The translations under genes and the position numbers were made by a program. From NCBI GenBank assembly GCA_037954325.1, contig JBBMNZ010000019.1, positions 6,834,501 to 6,898,500 on the forward strand: DNA of 64,000 bases, written 5' to 3'. The notes below the pieces were generated by a model that saw only the letters and a program-made list of their open reading frames with translations, searched no databases and was not told where the DNA came from. Below, one piece after another: positions 34,501 through 45,360 of this stretch (the first letter of the stretch is position 1; each line of letters starts with the position of its first letter). The stretch comes from Fistularia commersonii. Lineage: Eukaryota > Chordata > Actinopteri > Syngnathiformes > Fistulariidae.

Positions 34501-37500
34501 TTCTTTGCCGTGAGATGAATCTACTAAGTAGTCAACTGCACCAAAGTGCCAGACCAACATTGGAGTTGTTTTTAAATAAACTGAAGTGACCGTATAAGGA
34601 AGACGTATTACTTGCTATAATAAAACAAAAACAAGGACTTCTGATGTACTCAAAAACAGTTACATATTATTTAAAAGATCACACTCACCACCGCTGTAAC
34701 TTCTTCAGCCAGTTTCTTAAACTCATCACTCTCCCTGTCATTGAGTGCCTCAACAAATACTTGTTGCACGACTACTGCTAAAATCACAACTTGTGGAGGA
34801 GCTTCGGCGGTAGGAGTTGTTAAACGTGGAGTAGGTTTCACTGTCGATAAAAAAAAAAAACACCATTGTATTGACCCTACTAAGAGTTATTTGTATGTGC
34901 CAATGTGGAAATTAATTTCATTGTGGAAACCCTTAATTGCTTACCAGTGACAATCCCAGGTGGTGGTGGATTTGGTTCTGGAGTTACTATTACTGGAGGT
35001 ACTATTGCTGTAGATGAAACAGATCATTTTGTCAAAGCAAATATTTTTGTCCAACTACAATTACTTTCAATGCGAAAACTATGAATTGCTCACTTGTGCC
35101 GTCCACTGAGACAGAAGTGGTGTCAATGTTGAATGCTGTGATACTTTCAGCAGCCTCAATGACAACATTTCCAATGTCATTGTTGTTTGGAACAGAAGAA
35201 TCTGTTGAAAAAATCAGATTCATGTTGTTGATGATGGATCCTTCCCTTTAAAGAGAGAAAAAAAAACATGTTTTATACACATTTTATACACAAGTCAGGC
35301 TAGTATGATGACAATTCATCAGTGTTAATGATAACTTACTGAAATGAAGTCACTTCCAATGATTGGAAGGAAGTGAAGGCTTTCTTGTAGAGGGGTTCAA
35401 GCTGTTGAAACATGAGTAAAGAAACATTTTCTTGAGATGAAGTTAATTTGATTCTTTATGAAGCCTTTTCATTCTTTCCCTGTGCCACATCATTGTCCAC
35501 TAATATTATCAAGAACATCTGCATTTAAGATAAAAAGGGCGGGTTTTGCTAGTCTAACTGATAGCTCAAAACTGCTTTGCAACAATGTCTACACATTGTT
35601 GCAGCTCAGGGACTGGGTATTATTTTTCAATTGGAACTCACCACTGTCCCATAAGTAATATGAGACTAAGCCAAACTTTATGTGACTGCAGTATATATGA
35701 ACTATACTTTAAAATATGCTCAGTTTGTACCTCAGTAAGTCGCTTTACCTGTGTTATTGCATTCTTTTATTCATATATGTAATCTGTTCCCTAAATTTAT
35801 CTTGTTTATACAGATTTTAGTTGCACACATAATCACTGGTTTGCTCTCAAAAGATGAATTGCATTCAAGTGCAAAATAATTATGATTGATAATCAGAATG
35901 ACAAGTATTGTACCAGTTTACGATCAATGACATTGCAAAGGTTTTTGAGGTTTCACTTTGAAGGAATTACTTACCTGTGTCTTTAACAGTGATGCTCTGC
36001 TGGTGAATGCTCCCGACTCTGAATTCAAAAGGTCAGCTGTAAATGTCTCGTCAGATCTGAAACTCAACTGCTTTTTTGATGTTGTTTCTGGGGCCGCTGT
36101 TGTAGAAGAAACACATCATTGTATTGAGGCAAATATTTCTGTCCAACTGGAAATTAATTTCAGTGTGGAAACCCTTAATTGCTTACCAGTGACAATCACA
36201 GGTGGTGGTGGATTTGGTTCTGGAGTTACTATTACCGGAGGTACTATTGCTGTAGATGAAACAGATCATTTTGTCAAAGCAAATATTTTTGTCCAACTAC
36301 AATTACTTTCAATGCGGAAACTATGTATTGCTCACTTGTGCCGTCCACTGAGACAGAAGTGGTGTCAATGTTGAATGCTGTGATACTTTCAGCAGCCTCA
36401 ATGACAACATTTCCAATGTCATTGTTGTTTGGAACAGAAGAATCTGTTGAAAAAATCAGATTCATGTTGTTGATGATGGATCCCTCCCTTTAAAGAGAGA
36501 AAAAAAAACATGTTTTATACACATTTTATACACAAGTCAGGCTAGTATGATGACAATTCATCAGTGTTAATGATAACTTACTGAAATGAAGTCACTTCCA
36601 ATGATTGGAAGGAAGTGAAGGCTTTCTTGTAGAGGGGTTCAAGCTGTTGAAACATGAATAAAGAAACATTTTGTTGAGATGAAGTTAATGTGATTCTTTT
36701 TGAAGCCTTTTCATTCTTTCCTTGTGCCACATCATTGTCCACTAATATTATCAAGAACATCTGCATTTAAGATAAAAAGGGAGGGTTTTGCTAGTCTAAC
36801 TGATAACTCAAAACTGCTTTGCAACAATGTCTACACTTTTGAGCAGCTCAGGGACTGGGTATTATTTTTCAATTGGAACTCACCACTGTCCCATAAGTAA
36901 TATGAGACTAAGCCAAACTTTATGTGACTGCAGTATATATGAACTATACTTTAAAATGTGCTCAGTTTGTACCTCAGTAAGTCGCTTTACCTGTGGTATT
37001 GCATTCTTTTATTCATATATGTAATCTGTTCCCTAAATTTATCTTGTTTATACAGATTTTAGTTGCACACATAATCACTGGTTTGCTCTCAAAAGATGAA
37101 TTGCATTCAAGTGCAAAATAATTATGATTGATAATCAGAATGACAAGTATTGTACCAGTTTACGATCAATGACATTGCAAAGGTTTTTGAGGTTTCACTT
37201 TGAAGGAATTACTTACCTGTGTCTTTAACAGTGATGCTCTGCTGGTGAATGCTTCCGACTCTGAATTCAAAAGGTCATCTGTAAATGTCTCGTCAGATCT
37301 GAAACGCAACTGCTTTTTTGATGTTGTTTCTGGGGCCGCTGTTGTAGAAGAAACACATCATTGTATTGAGGCAAATATTTCTGTCCAACTGGAAATTAAT
37401 TTCAGTGTGGAAACCCTTAATTGCTTACCAGTGACAATCACAGGTGGTGGTGGATTTGGTTCTGGAGTTACTATTACCGGAGGTACTATTGCTGTAGATG

Positions 37501-40500
37501 AAACAGATCATTTTGTCAAAGCAAACATTTCTGTCCAACTACAATTACTTTCAATGCGGAAACTATGAATTGCTCACTTGTGCCGTCCACGGAGACAGAA
37601 GTGGTGTTAATGTTGAATGCTGTGATATTTTCAGCAGCATCAATGACAACATTTCCAATGGCATCGTTGTTTAGAACAGAATCTGTTGAAAAAATCAGAT
37701 CCATGTTGTTGATGATGGATCCTTCCCTTTAAAGAGAGAAAAAAAAACATGTTTTATACACATTTTATACACAAGTCAGGCTAGTATGATGACAATTCAT
37801 CAGTGTTAATGATAACTTACTGAAATGAAGTCACTTCCAATGATTGGAAGGAAGTGAAGGCTTCCTTGTAGAGGGGTTCAAGCTGTTGAAACATGAATAA
37901 AGAAACATTTTGTTGAGATGAAGTTAATTTGATTCTTTATGAAGCCTTTTCATTCTTTCCTTGTGCCACATCATTGTCCACTAATATTATCAAGAACATC
38001 TGCATTTAAGATAAAAAGGGAGGGTTTTGCTAGTCTAACTGATAACTCAAAACTGCTTTGCAACAATGTCTACACATTGTTGCAGCTCAGGGACTGGGTA
38101 TTATTTTTCAATTGGAACTCACCACTGTCCCATAAGTAATATGAGACTAAGCCAAACTGTATGTGACTGCGGTATATATGAACTATACTTTAAAATATGC
38201 TCATTGTACCTCAGTAAGTCACTTTACCTGTGGTATTGCATTCTTTTATTCATATACATAATCTGTTCCCTAAATTTATCTTGTTTATACAGATTTTAGT
38301 TGCACACATAATCACTGGTTTGCTCTCAAAAGATGAATTGCATTCAAGTGCAAAATAATTATGATTGATAATCAGAATGACAAGTATTGTACCAGTTTAC
38401 GATCAATGACATTGCAAAGGTTTTTGAAGTTTCACTTTGAAGGAATTACTTACCTCTGTCTTTAACAGTGATGCTCTGCTGGTGAATGCTTCCGACTTTG
38501 AATTCAAAAGGTCTGCTATAAATGTCTCGTCAGATCTGAAACTCAACTGCTTTTTTGATGTTGTTTCTGGGGCTTGTGTTTCTAGTTCTGTTGTTGTTGC
38601 TGCTGTTTCTTGTTCTTCAGGTACTGTAGAAGAAATACATCATTGTATTGAGGCAAATATTTCTGTCCAACTGGAAATTAATTTCAGTGTAGAAACCCTT
38701 AATTGCTTACCAGTGACATTCCCAGGTGGTGGTGGATTTGGTTCTGGAGTTACTATTACTGGAGGTACTATTGCTGTAGATGAAACAGATCATTTTGTCA
38801 AAGCAAACATTTCTGTCCAACTACAATTACTTTCAATGCGAAAACTATGTATTGCTCACTTGTGCCGTCCACTGAGACAGAAGTGGTGTCAATGTTGAAT
38901 GCTGTGATACTTTCAGCAGCCTCAATGACAACATTTCCAATGTCATTGTTGTTTGGAACAGAAGAATCTGTTGAAAAAATCAGATCCATGTTGTTGATGA
39001 TGGATCCCTGTCTTTAAAGAGAGAAAAAAAAAACATGTTTTATACACATTTTATACAAAAGTCAGGCTAGTATGATGACAGTTCATCAGTGTTCATGATA
39101 ACTTACTGAAATGAAGTCACTTCCAATGATTGGAAGGAAGTGAAGGCTTCCTTGTAGAGGGGTTCAAGCTGTTGAAACATGAGTAAAGAAACATTTTCTT
39201 GAGATGAAGTTAATTTGATTCTTTATGAAGCCTTTTCATTCTTTCCTTGTGCCACATCATTGTCCACTAATATTATCAAGAACATCTGCATTTAAGATAA
39301 AAAGGGAGGGTTTTGCTAGTCTAACTGATAACTCAAAACTGCTTTGCAACAATGTCTACACATTGTTGCAGCTCAGGGACTGGGTATTATTTTTCAATTG
39401 GAACTCACCACTGTCCCATAAGTAATATGAGACTAAGCCAAACTGTATGTGACTGCGGTATATATGAACTATACTTTGAAATATGCTCATTGTAGCGCAG
39501 TAAGTCACTTTACCTGTGGTATTGCATTCTTTTATTCATATACATAATCTGTTCCCTAAATTAATCTTGTTTATCTATACAGATTTTAGTTGCACACATA
39601 ATCACTGGTTTGCTCTCAAAAGATGAATTGCATTCAAGTGCAAAATAATTATGATTGATAATCAGAATGACAAGTATTGTACCAGTTTACGATCAATGAC
39701 ATTGCAAAGGTTTTTGAAGTTTCACTTTGAAGGAATTACTTACCTGTGTCTTTAACAGTGATGCTCTGCTGGTGAATGCTCCCGACTCTGAATTCAAAAG
39801 GTCAGCTGTAAATGACTCGTCAGATCTGAAACTCAACTGCTTTTTTGATGTTGTTTCTGGGGCTTGTGTTTCTAGTTCTGTTGTTGTTGCTGCTGTTTCT
39901 TGTTCTTCAGGTACTGTAGAAGAAATACATCATTGTATTGAGGCAAATATTTCTGTCCAACTGGAAATTAATTTCAGTGTGGAAACCCTTAATTGCTTAC
40001 CAGTGACATTCCCAGGTGGTGGTGGATTTGGTTCTGGAGTTACTATTACTGGAGGTACTATTGCTGTAGATGAAACAGATCATTTTGTCAAAGCAAGCAT
40101 TTCTGTCCAACTACAATTACTTTCAATGCGAAAACTATGAATTGCTCACTTGTGCCGTCCACTGAGACAGAAGTGGTGTCAATGTTGAATGCTGTGATAC
40201 TTTCAGCAGCCTCAATGACAACATTTCCAATGGCATCGTTGTTTGGAACAGAATCTGTTGAAAAAATCAGATTCATGTTGTTGATGATGGATCCTTCCCT
40301 TTAAAGAGAGAAAAAAAAACATGTTTTATACACATTTTATACACAAGTCAGGCTAGTATGATGACAATTCATCAGTGTTAATGATAACTTACTGAAATGA
40401 AGTCACTTCCAATGATTGGAAGGAAGTGAAGGCTTTCTTGTAGAGGGGTTCAAGCTGTTGAAACATGAGTAAAGAAACATTTTCTTGAGATGAAGTTAAT

Positions 40501-43350
40501 GTGATTCTTTATGAAGCCTTTTCATTCTTTCCTTGTGCCACATCATTGTCCACTAATATTATCAAGAACATCTGCATTTAAGATAAAAAGGGCGGGTTTT
40601 GCTAGTCTAACTGATAGCTCAAAACTGCTTTGCAACAATGTCTACACATTGTTGCAGCTCAGGGACTGGGTATTATTTTTCAATTGGAACTCACCACTGT
40701 CCCATAAGTAATATGAGACTAAGCCAAACTTTATGTGACTGCAGTATATATGAACTATACTTTAAAATATGCTCAGTTTGTACCTCAGTAAGTCGCTTTA
40801 CCTGTGGTATTGCATTCTTTTATTCATATATGTAATCTGTTCCCTAAATTTATCTTGTTTATACAGATTTTAGTTGCACACATAATCACTGGTTTGCTCT
40901 CAAAAGATGAATTGCATTCAAGTGCAAAATAATTATGATTGATAATCAGAATGACAAGTATTGTACCAGTTTACGATCAATGACATTGCAAAGGTTTTTG
41001 AAGTTTCACTTTGAAGGAATTACTTACCTGTGTCTTTAACAGTGATGCTCTGCTGGTGAATGCTCCCGACTCTGAATTCAAAAGGTCATCTGTAAATGTC
41101 TCGTCAGATCTGAAACTCAACGGCCTTTTTGATGTTGTTTCTGGGGCTTGTGTTTCTAGTTCTGTTGTTGTTGCTGCTGTTTCTTGTTCTTCAGGTACTG
41201 TAGAAGAAATACATCATTGTATTGAGGCAAATATTTCTGTCCAACTGGAAATTAATTTCAGTGTGGAAACCCTTAATTGCTTACCAGTGACATTCTGAGG
41301 TGGTGTTGCATTTGTTGCTGAGGTTACTTGTGTTGGTTTAATTGGTGGTGTTTCTGCTGCAGGTGTTGTTGCGGCTGTTGCTCCAGTTGGAGCTGAACCT
41401 CCAAGTGTTGATCCCTTGGCAGTTGTAGGTTCAGTGGTCGGTATTGACCCTTGTGTTCTTGCAGACACAGCAATTGTGGAACCAGTAGTGCTTTCAACAG
41501 TTATGACCCCTTTCGTGACAGGTGACCCCGCATCTGTTGTTGATGATGCCACAGTTGGAGCTGAACCTCCAGGTGTTGACCCTTCAACTGCTGTAGATCC
41601 ACCAGGTACTGTCACCCCGTGTGTTATTGCAGACACACCAATTGTGGGACCAGCAGTGCTTTCAACAGTTATGACCCCTTTCGTGACAGGTGATCCCACA
41701 TCTGTTGTTGATGATGCCACAGTTGGAGCTGAACTTCCAGGTGTTGACCCTTCAACTGCTGTAGATCTACCAGGTACTGTCAACCTGTCTGTTGTTGCAG
41801 ACACACCAAATGTGGGACCAGCAGTGCTTTCAAATGTAATATTCTCTTCTGTGACAGGTGACCCCACATCTGTGGTTGACGATGCCACAGTTGGAGCTGA
41901 ACTTCCAGGTGTTGACTCTTCAGCTGCTGTAGATCCACCAGGTACTGTCACCCCGTGTGTTGTTGCAGACACACCAAATGTGGGACCAGCAGTGCTTTCA
42001 AATGTAATATTCTCTTCTGTGACAGGTGACCCCACATCTGTGGTTGACGATGCCACAGTTGGAGCTGAACTTCCAGGTGTTGACTCTTCAACTGCTGTAG
42101 ATCCACCAGGTACTGTCACCCCGTGTGTTGTTGCAGACACACCAAATGTGGGACCAGCAGTGCTTTCAAATGTAATATTCTCTTCTGTGACAGGTGACCC
42201 CACATCTGTGGTTGACGATGCCACAGTTGGAGCTGAACTTCCAGGTGTTGACTCTTCAACTGCTGTAGATCCACCAGGTACTGTCACCCCGTGTGTTGTT
42301 GCAGACACACCAAATGTGGGACCAGCAGTGCTTTCAAATGTAATATTCTCTTCTGTGACAGGTGACCCCACATCTGTGGTTGACAATGCCACAGTTGGAG
42401 CTGAACTTCCAGGTGTTGACTCTTCAACTGCTGTAGATCCACCAGGTACTGTCACCCCGTGTGTTGTTGCAGACACACCAAATGTGGGACCAGCAGTGCT
42501 TTCAAATGTAATATTCTCTTCTGTGACAGGTGACCCCACATCTGTGGTTGACGATGCCACAGTTGGAGCTGAATCTCCAGGTGTTGACCCTTCAACTGCT
42601 GTAGATCCACCAGGTACTGTCAACCTGTCTGTTGTTGCAGACACACCAAATGTGGGACCAGCAGTGCTTTCAAATGTAATATTCTCTTCTGTGACAGGTG
42701 ACCCCACATCTGTGGTTGACGATGCCACAGTTGGAGCTGAATCTCCAGGTGTTGACCCTTCAACTGCTGTAGATCCACCAGGTACTGTCACCCCATCTGT
42801 TATTGCAGACACACCAAATGTGGGACCAGCAGTGCCTTCTGATGTAATGTTCTCTTGTGTGACAGGTGACCCCACATCTATTGTTGAAGATGCTACAGTT
42901 GGAGCTGAACCTCCAGGTGTTGACCCTTCAACTGCTGTAGATCCTCCAGGTTCTGTCACCCCATCTGTTATTGCAGATGCGCCAATTGTGGGACCAGTCA
43001 GGGAATTAATATCTGTGACCTCGTCTGTCCCAGCTGATGCACCAGTATCCGTGGTGAGTGGTTCTACGGTTGGATCTGAATTTCCAGTAGAATCACTCAC
43101 CCCAACAGTTATTGGTGACGGGCCATCCGTTGTTTCTCCAGTTACTCCTTCAGGTGTAAATGACACCATTGAGCTGGTGCTTTGCGCAGTAACTGGTGTA
43201 ATTACCAGTCCAATAGCTACAACTGGTCAAAAGAAGAAGAAATTTTTTAGCGATGCAAATATTTTTTTTTGCAAATCCTTCACTTAATATTCCAAATAAA
43301 ATTAATGACTTACTGGTAAGTATCAGTAAATTGGACCTTGTGGCACTCAT
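31537..43350 (-). CDS. GPI-anchored mucin with seven tandem SEA domains
   Basis: Thirty coding exons, 4959 nt, 1652 aa; every junction is phase-compatible. The first exon (43350-43314) and the start of exon 2 (43222-41285) together encode a signal peptide, residues 1-25, beginning MSATRSNLLILT and ending ITPVTA. Residues 26-658 are Ser/Thr/Pro/Gly-rich with about nine 56-residue repeats and no Cys, as expected for dense O-glycosylation. Seven SEA domains follow (about 659-1623), separated by Thr- or Pro-rich linkers. The last exon, 31625-31537, encodes NSSGGSHMFS and a hydrophobic end, FCVVLLSWLLSSPH, typical of a GPI-attachment signal. SEA domains normally self-cleave at Gly-Ser and keep both halves associated. 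I do not recognise a named orthologue. Inference: a secreted-then-tethered epithelial surface mucin. Exon coordinates are given per module below. Confidence 0.85.
31756..32215. mobile_element. Non-autonomous hAT element B (last mucin intron)
   Basis: It starts cataggtgtcaaactc and ends gagtttgacacccctg. A perfect 8-bp duplication, GTCTACAG, lies at 31748-31755 and 32216-32223. The interior has ggccggcgggccaaatttgg and no transposase. Size 460 bp. Confidence 0.92.
32461..33501 (-). other. SEA module 7 (membrane-proximal) of the mucin gene
   Basis: Exons 33501-33371, 32876-32815, 32722-32580 and 32487-32461. The first encodes LLTFKTDGTFTNDLLDSNSE, the second LEPFFSSALTTFRDLVVLSF, the third QGSIVNNMLVRSTS with the Gly-Ser cleavage motif, then EFTIDPNSIIVAGT. 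The last exon is a short Thr/Pro linker (27 nt). Diverged from modules 1-5 but with the same exon phases. Confidence 0.85.
33706..34840 (-). other. SEA module 6, divergent and without the Gly-Ser site
   Basis: Exons 34840-34689, 34055-33991 and 33887-33706. The SEA-like half encodes QQVFVEALNDRESDEFKKLA, then IYSLQFGSIFLRSFIIAF, then a strand-like block NTESEVGLEFNSESSEEIPD and NISLNITFDADSIRVV. At the place where other modules have GSII there is PAVSRQRATN instead. It has no Pro-rich linker exon. Exon phases match the other modules. Confidence 0.75.
34290..34480 (+). repeat. Fish dispersed repeat fragment (mucin intron)
   Basis: Contains gtggggttcaccctggactgg, ggcaatttaagactcc, ttggactgtggg and the end attccacacagaaaggc. 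This string order occurs in a very common fish repeat derived from a LINE 3' region. It lies in an intron of module 6. Confidence 0.6.
34945..36186 (-). repeat. SEA tandem unit 5 (1242 bp)
   Basis: Mucin exons 36096-35975, 35401-35340, 35245-35094 and 35007-34945. They encode a short linker (APETT) plus SEA start, LEPLYKKAFTSFQSLEVTSF, then EGSIINNMNLIFSTDSSVPN, and a Pro-rich linker PPVIVTPEPNPPPPG. Introns as well as exons are nearly identical to unit 4. The Gly-Ser motif is intact. Confidence 0.9.
36187..37428 (-). repeat. SEA tandem unit 4 (1242 bp)
   Basis: Mucin exons 37338-37217, 36643-36582, 36487-36336 and 36249-36187. Same four-exon layout as unit 5, with the short first linker, the DSSVPNNND variant of exon 3 and an intact EGSIINN motif. 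The linker exon ends PPVIVTG. One intron carries a private variant (cacttttgagcagc near 36833 instead of cacattgttgcagc). Confidence 0.9.
37429..38710 (-). repeat. SEA tandem unit 3 (1282 bp)
   Basis: Mucin exons 38623-38454, 37882-37821, 37726-37578 and 37491-37429. The first exon has the longer linker beginning PEEQETAATTELE. Exon 3 is the one-codon-shorter type (DSVLNNDAIGN) and has two extra N-glycosylation sequons (ENIT, INTT). The Gly-Ser site is intact. Confidence 0.9.
38711..40000 (-). repeat. SEA tandem unit 2 (1290 bp)
   Basis: Mucin exons 39913-39744, 39168-39107, 39011-38860 and 38773-38711. Long first linker, and exon 3 begins QGSIINNM with the longer DSSVPNNND form. The linker exon ends with a sequon (GNVTG). 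Confidence 0.9.
40001..41284 (-). repeat. SEA tandem unit 1 (1284 bp)
   Basis: Mucin exons 41197-41028, 40454-40393, 40298-40150 and 40063-40001; phases run 1-0, 0-2, 2-1, 1-1, so a unit can be added without breaking the frame. Long linker, short-form exon 3 (DSVPNNDAIGN), intact EGSIINN, and linker sequon GNVTG. This unit directly follows the mucin repeat exon. Confidence 0.9.
41440..43010 (-). repeat. 168-bp coding minisatellite (mucin repeats, about nine copies)
   Basis: The phrase gtgacaggtgaccccacatc recurs at 41851, 42019, 42187 and 42355, exactly 168 bp apart. On the coding (minus) strand each unit gives 56 residues of the type GVTVPGGSTAVE.STPG.SAPTV followed by DVGSPVTEENITFESTAGPT. 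Central copies are almost identical and outer copies drift, the usual pattern for unequal exchange. Each copy holds an N-glycosylation sequon (ENIT) in most units. Confidence 0.92.
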
Positions 43351-43739
43351 GTCTGCTCTACTGTCTGCAAAAGGTAAAATCGTGGTGATTTATTCCGAAA
43401 GGCATACATGAATCAAGCCAGCTCCACCTTCTAACTAGTTTGTTGTCTAGGTAATCTATTTTGCTCTGTCTTGATTGAATTTATGTATTGTTGCTCCCCT
43501 TCAATAGAGAAAGTGAAATAGGGAAGAAAAGAGGACGAATAACCCGATTACGAGGAAATCTTTGAAGTAATGCCTTTAAATAACTAGCACAAACTATACC
43601 ACCAAAAATAACATCTTTCCTTAACTCTACTAGATTTATTTCAGTAATGTAACAAGAATTCTCCAAAGGCATAGCGGGCACTTAGGCTAACTTTTTTCAT
43701 GACTATAAAATCATAATTTCTGTGTCTTCTTCTTTTTCT
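43351..43739 (-). other. Upstream region of the mucin gene
   Basis: On the minus strand the start codon at 43350 is preceded by attttaccttttgcag, a good splice acceptor about 19 nt upstream. The mRNA may therefore have a non-coding first exon further away. I could not place that exon or the promoter. Confidence 0.35.
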
Positions 43740-45360
43740 TTCACTTGTGGCTTTTCACTTCAGGGTCACCACTCCAAATCATCTTCTTCCATCTAAGTGT
43801 ATCTCTGTATCCTCATCTCTCACTCCAACTAACTTTATGTCCTCTTTCACTTCATCCATAAAGATTTTCTTTGGTCTTCCTCTAGACCTCCTACCTGACA
43901 GTTCCAGCCCCGGCATCCTTCTACCAATTAATTCACTATCCCTGCTCTGTACATGACTTAACCATCTCAGTCTGGCTTCTCTGACATTATCTCCAAAACA
44001 TCTAACATGTGTTGTCCCTCTGATATACTCATGTCATTCCCAAAGAGAACCTCAACATCTTGATCTCTGCGACCCCCAGCTCTGCTTCCTGTATTCACTT
44101 CGATGCAATTGTCTCCAAACCCTACAGCATCCCTGGTTTCACAACTGTCTTGTCCTACTTTCCTCTCATTTTGGCTGATATTCTTTTATCACATATTACC
44201 TGACACTTTTCTCCACCCGTTCCAACCCACTTGAACCTGTTTTGTTAACCTCTTTTCCAAACTCAGCATTGCTCTGGACTGTTGGCCCTAAGTACAAAAA
44301 AATCCTCCATTCCTTTTCTCCACCTTCTGTCGCCTTTTCATTCCATTTGGGTCCCTCTCATTTAACACACATATATTCTGTCTTGCTGCAATCAATCTTC
44401 ATTCCTCTCCTTTCCAAACAACCTCCACCTCTCTAGATTTTCCTCCACCTGTTCACTGCTCTCACCACAGATCACAGTGTCATCTGCAAACATCATGGTC
44501 CATGGAGATTCCTATCTTACCTCATCTGTCAGCCTGTCCATCACCACTGCAAACATGAATGGGCTCAGAACTGATTCCTGGTGTCATCCCCCCTCCATCT
44601 TGAACTTTTCCGTCACACCTAGAGCACACCTGACCACTGTCTCACAGCTAGCATACATGTCCTGCACCAGTCTAACATACTTCTCTCCCACTTCATTCTT
44701 CCTCATTCAATAAATACCATAGTTCATCTCTCAGCACCCTCTTGTGTGCTTTTTCCAAGTTTACAAAGGTACAATGCAGCTCCCACTGACCCTCTCTATT
44801 GGCATTCTTAAAGCAAATACTCCATCTGTAGTACTCTTTCTAGACGTGTAACCATATTGCTTCCCACAGATGCTGACTTCTTGTCTAGTTTCCACTTCTC
44901 TTACCCCTACCTCATCAACTTTATCCCTCTATAGTTACCGCAACTCCGCAAATCTTCCTTATTCTTGAAAATAGGCGTCATCAAACTTTATCTCCATTCC
45001 TCAGACAATGCCTCTCCTGAACAGTTTCTTTTTCTTCCTTTTCACTTTTCATCATCTTCAATGCCCTCCTCACTTCACCTTTACTAATCTCAGCTACAAT
45101 AGCCATCTCTTCCACCCTTCCAGCTCTAAAATTTTCCTCATTCATCACCTCAAATTTCTCTTTCCATCTTCCTATCATTCTGTCATTCCTATTCCCTCTC
45201 TATTCTTGATCACCCAAACCTGCCGTACATCCTTTCTATCTCTATCTCTTTGTTTTGTCAACCTGTATAAATAATTTTCTTCCCCCTTTCTGTCCAACCT
45301 AGCATATGCCCATCATATGCCTTTTTTTAACCTTTGCTACCTCTACCTTTACCGTGCACT
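43740..45360 (-). mobile_element. LINE remnant (RT domain, antisense), copy 1
   Basis: The minus strand encodes, with many breaks, MMFADDTVICGESSEQVEEN (RT ADD box), an LSPF-like block with a VVMDRL-like motif, and other RT-like blocks. The plus-strand text (cttttcacttcagggtcacc, atcttcttccatctaa) is the inverted 3' end of a LINE family common in fish. It is related to the copy at 57030-58255. Not functional. Confidence 0.7.

Noticed and set aside
35458..40835. Recurring plus-strand ORFs (66 and 65 codons) at 1.24-1.29 kb spacing
   Set aside because: They lie in the repeated introns of the SEA units on the opposite strand, and recur only because the units are duplicated.
41440..43010. CRISPR-like regularly spaced repeats
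   Set aside because: The 168-bp units are contiguous coding repeats without unique spacers, in a vertebrate genome.
41416..43287. 623-codon plus-strand ORF rich in Val, Asp, Pro
   Set aside because: It is the mirror of the minus-strand mucin repeats. The repeat length is a multiple of three, so the antisense frame stays open. The minus frame has a signal peptide, splice sites and downstream SEA exons; the plus frame has none.
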